DNA from: Steromphala cineraria
Taxonomy: Eukaryota; Mollusca; Gastropoda; Trochida; Trochidae
DNA: 64,000 nt
Assembly (NCBI GenBank): GCA_916613615.1
Contig: OU744733.1
Location: 32,155,939-32,219,938 of the forward strand
Direction: 5' to 3'
Shown piece after piece: positions 34,520 to 46,009 of the stretch (position 1 is its first letter; every line of letters begins with the position of its first letter). The position numbers were made by a program, and so were the translations under genes. The notes beneath the pieces were generated by a model. The model did no database searches, was not told the origin of the DNA, and saw only the letters and a list, made by a program, of their open reading frames with translations.

Positions 34520-34743
34520 TTACTTTAACTGGTAATGAAAGGAGTATTTTTTTCTATTACTAAGTTTTAAATGTGGGAAACTACTACCTTCTTTCAAACT
34601 GTTTTCAGTACATTTTATATTTGAGAATGAATAAAAAACTGCTTTTGTTTTCAAAACGATTTGTTAGTAATTGAAAAAGGTTCACTTTCCCTGTTAGCAT
34701 GGATGTGAAGGTAAGATCATTTTTGTATTCACATACAACGATA
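34520..34743 (+). repeat. Array module g, copy 2
   Basis: Close to 36500-36615 (GTGAAGGTAAGATCATTTTT, GTATTCACATACAACGATA). The similarity runs into the MITE, so MITE and flank were duplicated together. Confidence 0.7.
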
Positions 34744-34869
34744 AATTCCCTCCCCACTGAGGCAGATTAAGTCATGAAATGTTCATACAGCCTCTGTTCT
34801 ATTACTCCGACTTTGTGGGATAGAATGGGAGATGCCTGATTCGAGGCAATCAAAGTTAGTTGTGCAGAC
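34744..34869 (+). mobile_element. Mutator-type MITE, CATTCTCTCC family, copy 3 (truncated)
   Basis: Left end and about 125 bases, at the same flanking site as copy 4 (36616). It is cut by a deletion that joins its interior (GTTAGTTGTGCA) directly to anchor a. Confidence 0.8.
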
Positions 34870-34871
34870 TT

Positions 34872-35163
34872 TCAACAAATCGATAGCAAACAATCTTTTT
34901 ATCCTTTACAAGTTGTCGAAGTTGAATAATTAAAAATATATTTGACAGGACATTCCTTATTTTCTACAGCATTCTAAAACCATAGAGTACATCTGGGAGA
35001 AGAAAAGACACTGTCACTGGTAAATACTCCATATGAACAGGGTTTCAATTCAAGTGAACACATTTTAGTTTTCGTATAAGGTGATTTACTTAATATATCC
35101 ATGGACCCACACAAAACCTTTGTTATACATTGTTGATAGTGTTATATATAGAAACATTTTAAC
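34872..35163 (+). repeat. Array anchor a, copy 3
   Basis: TCAACAAATCGATAGCAAAC, GACAGGACATTCCTTATTTT, then CTACAGCATTCTAAAACCATAG. The last block is the uninterrupted version of the site where a SINE-like element sits at 37566. Confidence 0.7.
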
Positions 35164-35341
35164 GATTCTGTACGCGTAACACCTGAGAATATCAAATAGT
35201 TAAAACACCTATTTTTAGAAGGTTGAAGGTTGACTTTTGGGAAAGTTTTCCTGATTCTGTACGCGTAACACCTGAGAATATCAAATAGTTAAAACACCTA
35301 TTTTAAGAAGGTTGAAGGTTGACTTTTGGGAAAGTTTTCCT
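35164..35341 (+). repeat. Tandem duplication, 2 x 89 bp
   Basis: GATTCTGTACGCGTAACACC begins at 35164 and again at 35253. The two copies differ at about one base. A single-copy, more diverged version lies at about 38092-38175. Confidence 0.92.
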
Positions 35342-35589
35342 GAGTGCGTTTACTTATCCTCTTTCTAACGAATACTGAACTTTATTACGAATATAACTTT
35401 ATGTGACGAAAGTGATTTTGCAGCCATGGTCATATTCTGAATAGTTGTTAAATATGCATGAATGCCATTAATTTTCAATTATACAAAGCAATTCTGCGCT
35501 TTATATATCATATATTAGTGCAACGTATTCCATACATATGCAGCCCATGAACCATATTTTATTTGTTTTATAGACATTTTGGCATAGAT

Positions 35590-35678
35590 GTAACTTCCTG
35601 TTTACTGGAAATGAGAAACGAAAAAAAAACTTCTTTTGTTTGTTTTTCATTTCTCATTTCCAGAAAACAGGAAGTTAC
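35590..35678. repeat. Hairpin with 29-bp arms
   Basis: GTAACTTCCTGTTTACTGGA... pairs with its complement ...TTTCCAGAAAACAGGAAGTTAC across a T/A-rich loop of about 30 bases. It is not visible in the other family F flanks. Confidence 0.85.
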
Positions 35679-35769
35679 ATGAGACAATAATCCCTTGAAG
35701 GTATAAAGGGGAAAAACAGTAGTAACAAAAATAGTGTTCTTCATTCCCCTTGAGCAAATACAATGACCA

Positions 35770-36350
35770 AATGTGATATGCGAGGTCGCTTTACATTTCC
35801 TTGTCATGGTTATTACGTAAATAAGTCAGTATCGTTTGGTAATGTTTCCTGGAGCTATATACTTGAATATAAGTATGTCTACTGATGATATTTTAAGTCT
35901 TGAAACTTGTCTGCTAAATCAAGTAACAGAGTAGATAACTTTCTCTGATAAAAGCAGCTTTCCGATGGAATCGATATGGAACTGCAAAACTATAATTATA
36001 TCAGATTGGCTGGCATCATTGTATCTTTAATAACATATTAACATGGCAAACTCAATGTTTCCGTAGCAGAAGCATATTTGTCAGTGAAAAAGAAGTTTGT
36101 GGCTTCTTGTTTGATATACGTCGATATTAACTGCCAAACGGTATATAAATGGTGTTAAAAATCATTTAAACCTGTACGAGAGGGATGTTTGGACTTGATC
36201 AGTAAGGGAAAGTCTTCTACATTGCCTTATTCTGTTTACAACACAACTTGCTTCTAAACTGATGCAATGAATATTGATTTCATATAGATGAAAACTCTAA
36301 GATTATATGCAAAATAGATTACTTAAGTGAATTAATAATTCGGAAGCAGT
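35770..36350 (+). repeat. Dispersed repeat family F, copy 3 (uninterrupted)
   Basis: The best full copy: GAGGTCGCTTTACATTTCCT, TCCGATGGAATCGATATGGA, GATCAGTAAGGGAAAGTCTT, then AACTTGCTTCTAAACTGATG. It provides the undisturbed reference for the copies split by Tc1 (5160-7330) and by a MITE (21641-22110). Confidence 0.75.
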
Positions 36351-36409
36351 AAAATGTACTTGTCGATGAATATCGTTTTCTATAACATATTATCTAAAAC
36401 CATGAAACA

Positions 36410-36615
36410 ATCCTGATGATTTGCTATTAGCATTATCATAGTATATGTTTATGTTGTTTGATGATTGAAAGTCTGAAATGCTTTACTAGAGTATCAGTCT
36501 TACACAATCTTACTAGAGAAATCAAAACGATCTGTTAGTGCTTGGAAATAAGTTCACTTTCCCTGTTAGCATGCATGTAAAGGTAAGATCATTTTTGTAT
36601 TCACATACACCGATA
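36410..36615 (+). repeat. Array module g, copy 3, left part
   Basis: Continues from family F as in copy 1 and is interrupted by the MITE at 36616. The right part is 36971-37400. Confidence 0.65.
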
Positions 36616-36961
36616 AATTCCCTTCCCACAGAGGCAGATTAAGTCATAAAATGTTTATACAGCCTCTGTTCTATTAATCTTACTATTATATATGCCTGAT
36701 TGGAGACATCAAAATTAGTTGTGCAATCAGCGACGCTGATCTAAAGTCATCTTTTGGCAATTGAATCATGGCAAAAACTTTGTGATATAAACGACACTTT
36801 CCATGCGAGAAGCGTTGTCATTTGATACAGAAATTCAAATTGATTGTCGTACAATTGTTTTTCCGCCAGTGGAAACTGTCGGAACCTACGGATGTCGGCG
36901 TAATAGAACAGAGGCTGTATCAACATGTCATGACTTGATCTGCCTCTGTGGGGAGAGAATT
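36616..36961. mobile_element. Mutator-type MITE, CATTCTCTCC family, copy 4
   Basis: A 346-bp element with slightly mutated ends. Flanking 9-mers ACACCGATA (36607-36615) and ACACGCATA (36962-36970) are a decayed target duplication. The paralogous empty site at 22821-22829 reads ACACTGATA once. Confidence 0.85.
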
Positions 36962-36970
36962 ACACGCATA

Positions 36971-37489
36971 TAGCTCGGAGATATTCTGTCATTGCTTTGA
37001 GGTGTGATGTACTGTGACATTATCTCACAGAGGGTGTCTAAATGTTATTAAATCGACTCTTGGTACTAACCTTAAAATGTTTAGGCAAACCCAGATACTC
37101 TGTTTGTGCACAAATGTATTTTTTTTACTGGCAATGGTAAGTTCATATCAGTAGGTTCTGTAGAAATTGCAAGTACTCTACTAGTTGTTCTCTGTCGATT
37201 ATCATTAATCTTGATAAAATAGGTTATTTCAAAATGTGGCACTTATGGCCATGTTATCGAAATGAAACTGGTTGTTACATTTCATTTGGAACGAATTCTC
37301 ATTTAAGTTCTTTATTTTTGCAAGTTATCTGTTTCTCAATTATGGTTTAATCATGTCACAAGGTAATATTTTGGCTGACGTTAACTTTCCATGTGCAAAC
37401 CAATTAAGTTTTTAAAAATTCAATACTTTCAAATTCTCAAAATATCTGTATGGTGTCATACAACTGTTGATGTATTGACTTTCATGTTA
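36971..37489 (+). repeat. Array module g, copy 3, right part
   Basis: GAGATATTCTGTCATTGCTT and GAAACTGGTTGTTACATTTC align with 22838-23200. Confidence 0.65.
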
Positions 37490-38175
37490 AAGATCAACAA
37501 ATCGATAGCACACAATTTTTTTATACTTTTAGTTTAATACTTTGACAGGACTTTCCTTATTTTCTCCACCACTGGACTCATTACCTTATCGTGGTGTGGT
37601 GGTTTGTGTGTTTCGACGACCCCTAGAGCTATGCCAGCTGGAGCTTACATGCTCCTGGTAGGGTCATCCAAGCTGGACAGGTCGACGGGTAGAAGCCAGA
37701 CCAAATTTGAGTCCTTCTAAAACCTGCTTTCTATCTCTTACTATGCCTTTCTTTCCGTCTTTTCCCTCATCCTTTCGATCACTTTCTCTCTGATCTGTCT
37801 CCTCTCTTTTGGACATCCACGTGTTTAATAACTGAAATATTGTTCAAAACACGTTAAACACCATCTCACTCACTCACTCCTTATTTTCTACAGCATTCTA
37901 AAACCATAGACTAAATCTGGGAAACAAAATGACAATGTCACTGGTGAATACTCGATATGAACCGGGTTTCAATGTAATTAAAAATATTTTAGTTTTCGAA
38001 TAAGGTGATCTACTTAATATATCTGTGGACTGTTTTGATGACACAAAACCTTTTTTATAAATTTTGATAGTGCAATATATACCTTATAACGATTCTGAAC
38101 GCGCAACACCTGAGAATAACATATAGTTCCAACACCTTTTTTGGAGAGTAGTAGGTTGACTTTTGGAACAGTTTT
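37490..38175 (+). repeat. Array anchor a, copy 4 (split by a SINE-like insertion)
   Basis: AACAAATCGATAGCACACAA, GACAGGACTTTCCTTATTTT, then after the insertion CTACAGCATTCTAAAACCATAG, and the single version of the segment duplicated at 35164-35341. Confidence 0.7.
37566..37877 (+). mobile_element. 312-bp retroposed element (SINE-like) with 12-bp target duplication
   Basis: Inserted between two copies of TCCTTATTTTCT (37554-37565 and 37878-37889). The sequence starts CCACCACTGGACTC, has a GC-rich body with GGTGTGGTGGTTTGTGTG and CCTGGTAGGGTCATCC, then a pyrimidine-rich middle, and ends in an (ACTC)n tail. Target duplication, size and simple-repeat tail indicate LINE-mediated retroposition. 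I cannot name the family. Confidence 0.88.
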
Positions 38176-38449
38176 GCTGAGCTTCATTTTTGTATCATAA
38201 GGTTAAGCTAATAGGATATTTACACAATAAAATACGCTATTTTTTAAAAAGATCACTTATTTGATTGTATATTTTAATGAACCATCATATTTGATAAAAT
38301 CAACATTTATTATTTATCACCAGACCAAATCAATGTTACATCAAAGGTCGAAGCTGATATATTAAAAAAACCTTACTAAAAATCTGACATATATAAATGA
38401 CATAGATTTCATTTTATAACTTGCCCTTCGTGAAGGAGTTAGGGCTACA
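38176..38449. other. No feature recognised
   Basis: AT-rich DNA between anchors a and b. Confidence 0.4.
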
Positions 38450-38780
38450 CATGTCATGTACCTTAACACCAAGTGTGACGACGTCAGTGATTATTGCACT
38501 GTTTAAGTTGATACAGCGATTTCATGTGATTTGCAAACCAGATGTGTCCTGCGATGTTTCATTATCTGAAAACGATATTCAGGAAGAAAAGTTGATGTTG
38601 CCTTTATGAAGCACGTATAATTGTCTTTTCGTTAACATTCAATATCATTGTTCCCATTAGTAGGCAATAAAATTGTCATTGACACTACAATGGAACTATG
38701 TGAGTGGAATTTCAGGAAGTAACCTCTCGTTTTGCTGATAGACTTGACCTAAATTACAACATTTATTGTTTACCCAAACC
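38450..38780 (+). repeat. Array anchor b, copy 2
   Basis: TTGATACAGCG, TTTCATTATCTGAAAACGAT, ATTCAGGAAG and GGAAGTAACCTCTCGTTTTG, as at 17930 and 48400. The frame at 38421-38609 is chance. Confidence 0.75.
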
Positions 38781-39029
38781 TTCTTTTATTTCATTGTAGC
38801 TGAATGAAAGATATTATGAGGTCATGATTTAAAGTTGTTCATGTTGTTTTTTTCACAAATTATATCTGAATATTTTTTAATAATTGTGCTAGGTTTCGAC
38901 GTTAGCAATTCAGGTTTTTCTTCTACTAAAATTGATGAATTATGGACTGGTACAAGTACAAGATCTCTTCAAATTGTAGATAATAACAATGGTATGTTCT
39001 TGTTCACTAATTTGACATAGGAAAGTTTA

Positions 39030-39300
39030 GGTCTGTCACATTTGACATGTATTCAGATGTATCCAAAGAACAAAGGGTAGTTTTAAATTCTTGATTGAAC
39101 AAACATTTTGGGAGAATGACGGTCTGGCCATGAGAAGTTGGTTAATATCTTGCACATTGCCTTCATTGACATAACTGGAACAAAGGGCTGTCTTTCTTTC
39201 TGTGATACATTTCACCTGCACTTGCTTGACTTCTAAGTTGATGCCTCTATATTTGACTCAGACGTCATTCTGAATGTATCTAATATATCCAAAGAAGTAA
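39030..39300 (+). repeat. Dispersed repeat family F, copy 4 (partial)
   Basis: TCTTGCACATTGCCTTCATT and CACTTGCTTGACTTCTAAGTTG align with the 3' part of copies 1 and 3. Confidence 0.55.
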
Positions 39301-39834
39301 TTTGAAAAGCGAAAGTAACAATTCAAACCTCATTGATTCATAGAACTAAGTTCTGATACAAAATCTTTTCATGATACCGTATCTGGTTTCGTTAGTCTCA
39401 ATTGTCTTTTATTTCCATTTATTGTTTTGATATTCAATATCCAACAATGTGTTCATATAGCTAGTTATTCAACAACATGTTGTACTTTGATAATAAACTG
39501 ATTTAACATAATAATAAACACAATCTGTAAGTATATTGAAAACAAAATTTGTATTGGTCCAAACTGTAATTTATGCCATGGATCTAAAAAAGGATAAACA
39601 TATGTTATTTTGAAGTGTGATATAGCAATGTAATCAAATATAATTGGTGGTTAGATTACATTTGAATCGAAGCATTTTCTAATTTATTTTTCCACATTTA
39701 TAAAGTAATTCTTTTTAAGATATACATGTATTTTCATTAAATTCCAAGCTAATCCATTATCCCGAGAACATTTTAAAAACTGCTAAACTTTTCAAATATC
39801 CGTATAATTGTCATGAACCTATGGATGTATAAAA
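39301..39834. other. No feature recognised
   Basis: AT-rich DNA inside the array. Confidence 0.4.
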
Positions 39835-40400
39835 TAATCAAATCGACAGCAAACAACCTTTTTATCTTTTTCAAATTGGTAAAGTTGAATAACCTCACAT
39901 TATCATTTTAGATCTGTCGAAAGTTGTTATCAAAAGGATTCCAAAACCATATAATTAATCTTAGAAAAACCTCAGTAGGAAGCACATTTGAAAGCAATCA
40001 CCAAATCACCAGAAAAGAAGTGGGTTTTAATGAAAGCAAAACCAGGAGAGTGATTGAATTGTGTGACATACTGTCACTTGATTGACGAAACTCTTCTTAT
40101 TCAATTCACAGTATGTCATAACATTTTTATAACGCGTTAAATATTCTGTAACTAGTGATAAAAGTGCATATTTATATTTAGGCAATTACAAGAAAAGAGA
40201 TAGGGTTTAATGAAAGCAAAACTAGAAGATTGGTTTAATTTTGTGACATACTTTCACTTGGCCACTTGATGGACTAAACAAAAGTCTTCTTATAAAATTC
40301 ACATTATGTCATAGCATTCTCATAACGTGTTAGATATTCTGTAACACATGAGAATAGTGCATACGTATTATGTTTCACTCTTGTTTATTGGGGAGAGTAC
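39835..40400 (+). repeat. Array anchor a, copy 5, with a local duplication
   Basis: Anchor a sequence from 39835. Its second half (about 39993-40165) is repeated in diverged form at about 40178-40356, both with GGGTTTTAATGAAAGCAAAA-like sequence, GTGACATACT, CACTTG and TATGTCATARCATT. Confidence 0.65.
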
Positions 40401-40832
40401 AAACATTAATGTAAAAGCATTGTGTCTTTAGAGCCTGTATGGGCATTTAACGTTAGAGTATTGAATTTAGATTGATGGATGAATCAGACTTGTACCCAAT
40501 TACAGATGATAGAAAAGTGAATGTTAAGACTAGAATAATCTATTGCTATAATAAGGTTCTAAAGGTTTCCAGTAAGACTTCAAAGGAAAGAGGTCAAGTA
40601 ATAAATAAAGAATATTATTGACTAAACTAGGTTCCAGATGTATAATGTAAACAAGCGTGTCACCCACTAAAGGAATCTACAATGTTATACTGTGTTGTAC
40701 TGGTTACATTCTCGTAACAAAAGGATTAACTTAATCTCTGCTACAGACCAAAAAGCCTGCTAGGTATATTTATAGGTTAAAATGAACATAATCACAATCT
40801 CGAACAATTTAATATATTTCCTTCTTGATTTC
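40401..40832. other. Upstream region of the F-box block
   Basis: AT-rich. It ends in a good splice-acceptor context, TTCCTTCTTGATTTCAG, at 40818-40834. Confidence 0.4.
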
Positions 40833-41552
40833 AGGTATGTGGATGGATGTCAACTTCTCTATCTACCAACTAAAGTGCTTGTTAAAATATTTAAGTTTTT
40901 GCCATTGGTTGACATACTGACAAAACTGACACCCTCTTGCAAGAAGTTCAATGACATTATCAAAAATACAGGATGGTTATGGCAAGACATAAACTTTCAA
41001 CAACCCTTAAACTTTCACCCCTTGAGTTGTGTTTCCTCCTGAAGAAATCTCAGTTCTTTAGATCATTTTCCATCCCTAGATGTGTGTACACTTGTAGTCC
41101 TGGTGTCACAGACTATACCTCCATTACAGGCTTTCTGAAAGCACACAGCTTGATATATTTGGACATATCTTACACGAACGTCTCAACTCTAGGTTTCCTT
41201 GTCAGTCTTCAAAACCTGAAATTGTTGAACCTAGAGGGTTGTCTCAACTTGATAGATGAGGACTTCACCTTACTAGAAGCTTGTGTGCAAATGGAAAAAC
41301 TTGTCGTCAGTGAGACATCTATCACTCCAGATACATTAATGACAGTATTTTCCTCCACAAGTAAATGTTCACTTTTGGAAGCTTCAGGAAGTGTTTTCAG
41401 TTGACGATTGTTTGGACTTCTTGCTTATATCACATGAAACCTTGCGTTTTATGCTCTTCACTTTAGCAGATATTGAAAGTCTTGGTTTGTTACATCTTTT
41501 AGTTGAAATGAATTATTCCAAATGTTCTTTTCAGATAAGCAATCATGTTTAA
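40833..41552 (+). pseudogene. F-box/leucine-rich-repeat protein, frameshifted
   Basis: Starts after an acceptor (TTCTTGATTTCAG|GTATGTGG). The first frame holds an F-box: LLYLPTKVLVKIFKFLPLVD, ILTKLTPSCKKFNDII, WLWQDINF. Near 41010-41035 the frame moves by one and reads LELCFLLKKSQFF, then leucine-rich repeats (SLIYLDISYTNVSTLGFL, LQNLKLLNLEGCLNLIDED, CVQMEKLVVSETSIT). At about 41400 it returns to the first frame (VDDCLDFLLISHETLRFM) and stops at 41550-41552. F-box/LRR proteins recruit substrates to SCF ubiquitin ligases; the F-box binds Skp1 and the LRRs the target. About 240 residues is short for the family, and an upstream exon or start is missing. It could be a degraded host gene, a retrocopy or cargo of the neighbouring transposon. 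Confidence 0.75.
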
Positions 41553-43688
41553 TGTAGAAAGAACTATTAAGCTTCTAGACTCCATTTCTGCATCAAGTGA
41601 TGCTTCTGATTCAGATGAAAAAGGAACATTGGAGGTGGTACCAGAAATCCACATCCCTATTGTGAATGAGGTGCAAGGAATCCCCTTCCCTACAACAATG
41701 GTGATATTGTATCTGCAGTTGATGACAAAGATGTATTTAGAATTTGAGGAAACTAATGAAGCCGACGAAAGAGCTAATTCAACGGTTTATTTTGACCTTA
41801 ATAACAACGTCAGTGAATCATTTGAGGAAGAGGTTGAACTGAACAATAATGAAATCACGCAAAGTGAATCAATACCAGTGGTAGAAACAGTCGAGATTGC
41901 AGCAACTGAAGAGGATGAATTGTCAGAATTGGGTGATCTGGAAACAGTAGTGGCAGAAACAGTCGAGATTGCAGCAACTGAAGAGGATTACTCAGGGGAT
42001 CTGGAAGTTCAGAGGAGTCGTAAAAGAAAGCGTGATTCTGAAAACAGGAAACAAAACATAAGAAAAAGAAAGAGGCAATCAGGTGAGAAATATGTGACAA
42101 CAGCTAGAAAAGCAGCAAAAGCAAAAGAAGTCAAAAACAAAAAGGACTGCAATGGAACATGTCGCATCAAGTGTGCAAGGAACATAAACATCAATGAAAG
42201 AAAACGCATCTTCCAAAGTTTTTGGAGCTTATCAGATAATGGGAAAAATCCTTTTTTATGCCAGAACAATAGATCGAAATAACATAAAAAGAAGAAGAAC
42301 AGGAAATGACAAATCAAGAAAACAAATGTCCCTCTTCTACAACTTTGAAATCAATGAGTCAAAGATACGGGTATGTAAGGATTTCTACCTTTCAACATTG
42401 GATATTTCCCAAAAGAGAATCCAATACTTCTTTTCAAAGAAGTATGACTGTAAAACTGGTCTTCCTATTTCTGGGGATAACCGTGGAAACAAACTACTTC
42501 TAAGATAACAAATGAATCAAGAGAATCTGTGAAAAGGCAGATCAACTCATTCCCACGTGTTGAATCATATTACTGTCGAAGTTCAACCAACAGACAATAT
42601 TTGGAACAGAACCTCTCTGTCTCTAAAATGTGTCGCCTCTACATGGATGCATGTTTCACAGATGGAATAGAAACTATAGAAAGCTACTACCGTGAGGTAT
42701 TCAACACCGAGTTTAATATAACTTTCAATAAGACAAAGAATGACTCTTGTGATAAATGTGAGGAATATCGAATGCAAGAAAGATTTTCGCTCGTGGATGA
42801 TGAACTAAGGTTATCAAATATGAAACACCTTGCCATGAAAGCTCAAGTAAATGAGGAAAGGGACAGAGACAGAAAATCACCAAAAGCAGTTATATGCTTC
42901 GACCTTGAAAATGTGTTGACACTTCCAAGGGCACACGTTTCAAGTTTTTATTACAGACGAAAACTAACCATGTACAATCTTACAGCACACTGTTCGATTG
43001 ATAAGACAGGGTACTGTGAACTATGGACAGAAAAAGTTGCTGGGAGAGGTGCAAATGAAATAGCCATTGCCCTCATTGCAATACTAGAAGTAGTTATCAA
43101 GAAACACAAACCAGAAGAACTGACACTGTGGTCAGATTCATGCGTCACACAAAATCGCATTTCTGGAATGTCGTTTGCACTTCTGGATTTGGTGAAGAAG
43201 GCATTGATCACGTCTATTGAACAAAAGTTCTGTGAGCCTGGGCATAGTAACATCCAGAAAGAAGATAACATCCACAGTCACATCGAGCAGTCTTTGAAGC
43301 AAAAGGAGATTTACAGCCAAATAGGAGTGGTCCAGTGCATGAAAACAGCCATGGCATATAAAAACAGCTCAGAAAAGATCATTTTGGCAAGTACCTTGAA
43401 TGTTCTAAATGCTTCAACTTCTCACAAGTTCCCTTCACAAAGGTCAAACATCTGGTTTATTCTCTTGAGGATCTATCAATGATTGCTTACAGATCTGATT
43501 TCATGGCAGCAATGAGTCAGGTTCCATTGTTCCAAAGGGAATCTCCACCAACAAGGTCTATCGATTGGCCTAAGCTGAAGAAAATTACACTGACACCCAA
43601 ATTGTCAGACGAAAAGTGCAAGGACATCAAGGCCATGCTGAAATTGATGCCCCCAGTAGACCAAAGGATGAACAGTATTTTCAAGTAA
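41545..43688 (+). pseudogene. Large transposase-like protein (uncharacterised invertebrate family), 3 frameshifts
   Basis: ATG at 41545 overlaps the stop of the F-box frame. Part 1 (41545 to about 42250) is acidic, with a twice-repeated VETVEIAATEED (72-bp period) and a basic patch RKRKRDSENRKQNIRKRKRQ. Frame changes near 42250, 42490 and 43435 link it to RKQMSLFYNFEINESK, then the main domain (42529-43482), then HLVYSLEDLSMIAYRSDF to the stop at 43686-43688, about 710 residues in all. The main domain has CDKCEEY (zinc-binding-like), ICFDLENVLTLPRAHV, LWTEKVAGRG, LTLWSDSCVTQN and CEPGHSNIQKEDNIHS. The acidic residues in FDLEN (42901), WSDSC (43135) and the EDNIHS segment suggest an RNase H-like DDE/DDD core. 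Very similar proteins are common in invertebrate genomes and are thought to be transposon-derived; I cannot give a certain family name. No terminal repeats were found. Confidence 0.75.
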
Positions 43689-43929
43689 ATCATAACTATG
43701 AACAATATGATAAAACTGGTGTTCTAGTACTCAAAGGTTATTTTAACCAAAGTTGTTATGTTGAATTGATAATTTCAAACTTTTCTTAGAACATTTTGGT
43801 TAATTAACTCAATTTCATAAATCAAAATGTTTTTGAAGCTGGTTTGGCAATATTTAATAGTGTTCTCTTTCGCAGTTGTCATTATAAGTTGTTCATCGTT
43901 CCCTAGATAGAGGTAATCAAGATAACCTG

Positions 43930-44213
43930 CATCCTCGATAATCCAGCGCTTTCGTTCCGATAAATCTACACTACAAGCCCTGGAAAAATTTACGAGGTTT
44001 TACCTCAAACCAAAGACCACCCTTTGCATCCAAGTTTATCCAATCAAAAACGAAACGCAGACACTAAGTGCGTAAACAACTTGACTAATAAAGTAAGCGT
44101 TTTGCTGAGTCATTGCAAAGGGAGAAAAGTTGGTTTGAGGTAAAACCTCATAAAGTTTTCCAGGGCTTGTAGTGTAGATTTATCGGAACGAAAGCGCTGG
44201 ATAATCGAGGATG
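43930..44213. mobile_element. Mutator-type MITE, CATCCTCGATAATCC family, copy 2
   Basis: A 284-bp element with long ends (CATCCTCGATAATCCAGCGC, then TTTCGTTCCGATAAATCTAC) complemented at the right. Exact 9-bp target duplication GATAACCTG at 43921-43929 and 44214-44222. Complete at both ends, unlike the copy at 21727. Confidence 0.95.
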
Positions 44214-44222
44214 GATAACCTG

Positions 44223-46009
44223 ATGTGATAAAGTTGCAAATTTAGTCATTTTGGGAAGCAAGTTACCTATGTGGATAGATGTTATGTGGAATTTTCCCCC
44301 CTAGATTCCTGCTTTGTATTGTGCTCATCATTTCCTGATTTATGAAATGGTAAAGAATCTATATCAATTTATCATGGTTAAATTGGAATGTTCAACCAAA
44401 CAGTTTGAATTTTTGTCGCTGTTGACGAAAAAGGTTCTTATTAAGCTTATAAAGCTTTTTATTTTCAAATTTCAAATGAATATTACATATTTGTATAATA
44501 TTCCATAAAATAATGATCTTAGAATCACTTAGACAAAGTATTCCATGAATAATGTTTAAATAACTTGGCAACTTTACTTGGTATAATCATGTTATTTGGC
44601 AGATACTTGGACATAGAACCTTATGGTTCCAAATCAAAATTTGCTTTTTTTTGGTGTTTTTTTAATAATCTGATAACGATTTTCAGGAAGAAAAGTAGAT
44701 GTAGTTGTATGAAACCTGTAATGACCTATGGAATTAAACCTGGAAGTGAGTTCTCCAAAGGAAGATGGTATCTGAATATTTAATGAAGTTTCTATTGCTT
44801 TTATTGTATACGTAACGTAATACAATCCTCCTACCCAAATGTTACATGATTACAATGACTGATGCACAGTACATGTATTTCTTGAAGTTACCTTTATATA
44901 TTGTGTAATGAAGATAATTCCATATTGAATTATCTTTAAACAGGTTTTCTTCTACAATATGAACAATTAAAAACCAATACTCCCTACTGTGGATGAATGA
45001 CATATTTCAATTGACCTTATTCAAATATGAATCACTTTTGCATTGAACGTAAGAAAAACACTTAGTTTTACCATTATCATACACAAGTATTTAAATTTAA
45101 CTCCCGTAATAAAAAAATATCGCTTTCGAAAAAAAAGGTTAAATTTTTCATACCCTCTGCCAAAGTAAATTTTCCACTGAAGTCGAATACCATGGTATCA
45201 GTTTGAGGCAAAGATGTTGTTGAGGTTAATGCCACCTGCATGGAAATGAAGCTACTTGTTTCCAAAGTCGGCAAATTTCTTTTGTAAAAATCGTAAAACT
45301 GTATTTTTGCACGTAATCACAGCCTTTACAACTCTTTTAATACTACAAGACATCAGCAAAGAAACTCTGATCTGTGGTTCACACTTTTTTTAATATTTGA
45401 AAAGGGGTGGTTTATCTAAGCCAGTATTACTGTTAACTCAAATGAAATGAATGAGCAAACACTTGCTTTACAATAAAGTAAAACAAATACATTTTTATAA
45501 TGATGACACAATGACTTGTCAAGGGCGTTGTCAATAGAATAGTGATGTCATATCAACAATATATGACTCCATAATAAGATATTGGCTGTATTCAACCAGC
45601 TGAAAAATAAACCTTTCTCAATACATGAGTGTATGACGGAGAAGGGATAGTATTGACTTGATCAATATTCACTTCAACCTTCAACTCATTTTGTTTATTT
45701 ATTCTTAATTGAGATGCTGAAAATGAAAAAAGGTCCTGTCATCTTTTTTGTCTTTGAATTTTAATAAAGATGCTGACATTCGAATGCTGATGGGCTGATT
45801 TGGTTTACACAACCTGACAAAAATATCTACTCAAAAGAAATTAAGGGTCAAACCTATTTCTGCGTTACAGCTTTTTATGCAAAGAAAATATAAAAGTCAC
45901 AATTTTGATGCAGATGTCTTATTTAAATGCGTTCGGTTGAAATGAATTAGATTTTTGTCATTCGAAATGCAATTGACGAATAGTGCGTAACACTCATAGT
46001 TTTGGTTTC
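44223..46009. repeat. Array remnants (anchors b and c), no gene
   Basis: 44660-44705 keeps the CTGATAACGATTTTCAGGAAG piece of anchor b. 44980-45240 matches the block leading into anchor c (TTGACCTTATTCAAATATGA, CTGAAGTCGAATACCATGG). 45250-46009 shows nothing recognisable. Confidence 0.5.

Noticed and set aside
41360..41400. A short intron explaining the second frame change in the F-box frame (GTAAATG...TTTTCAG)
   Set aside because: It would be only about 40 bases long and would remove coding-like sequence; a frameshift is simpler.
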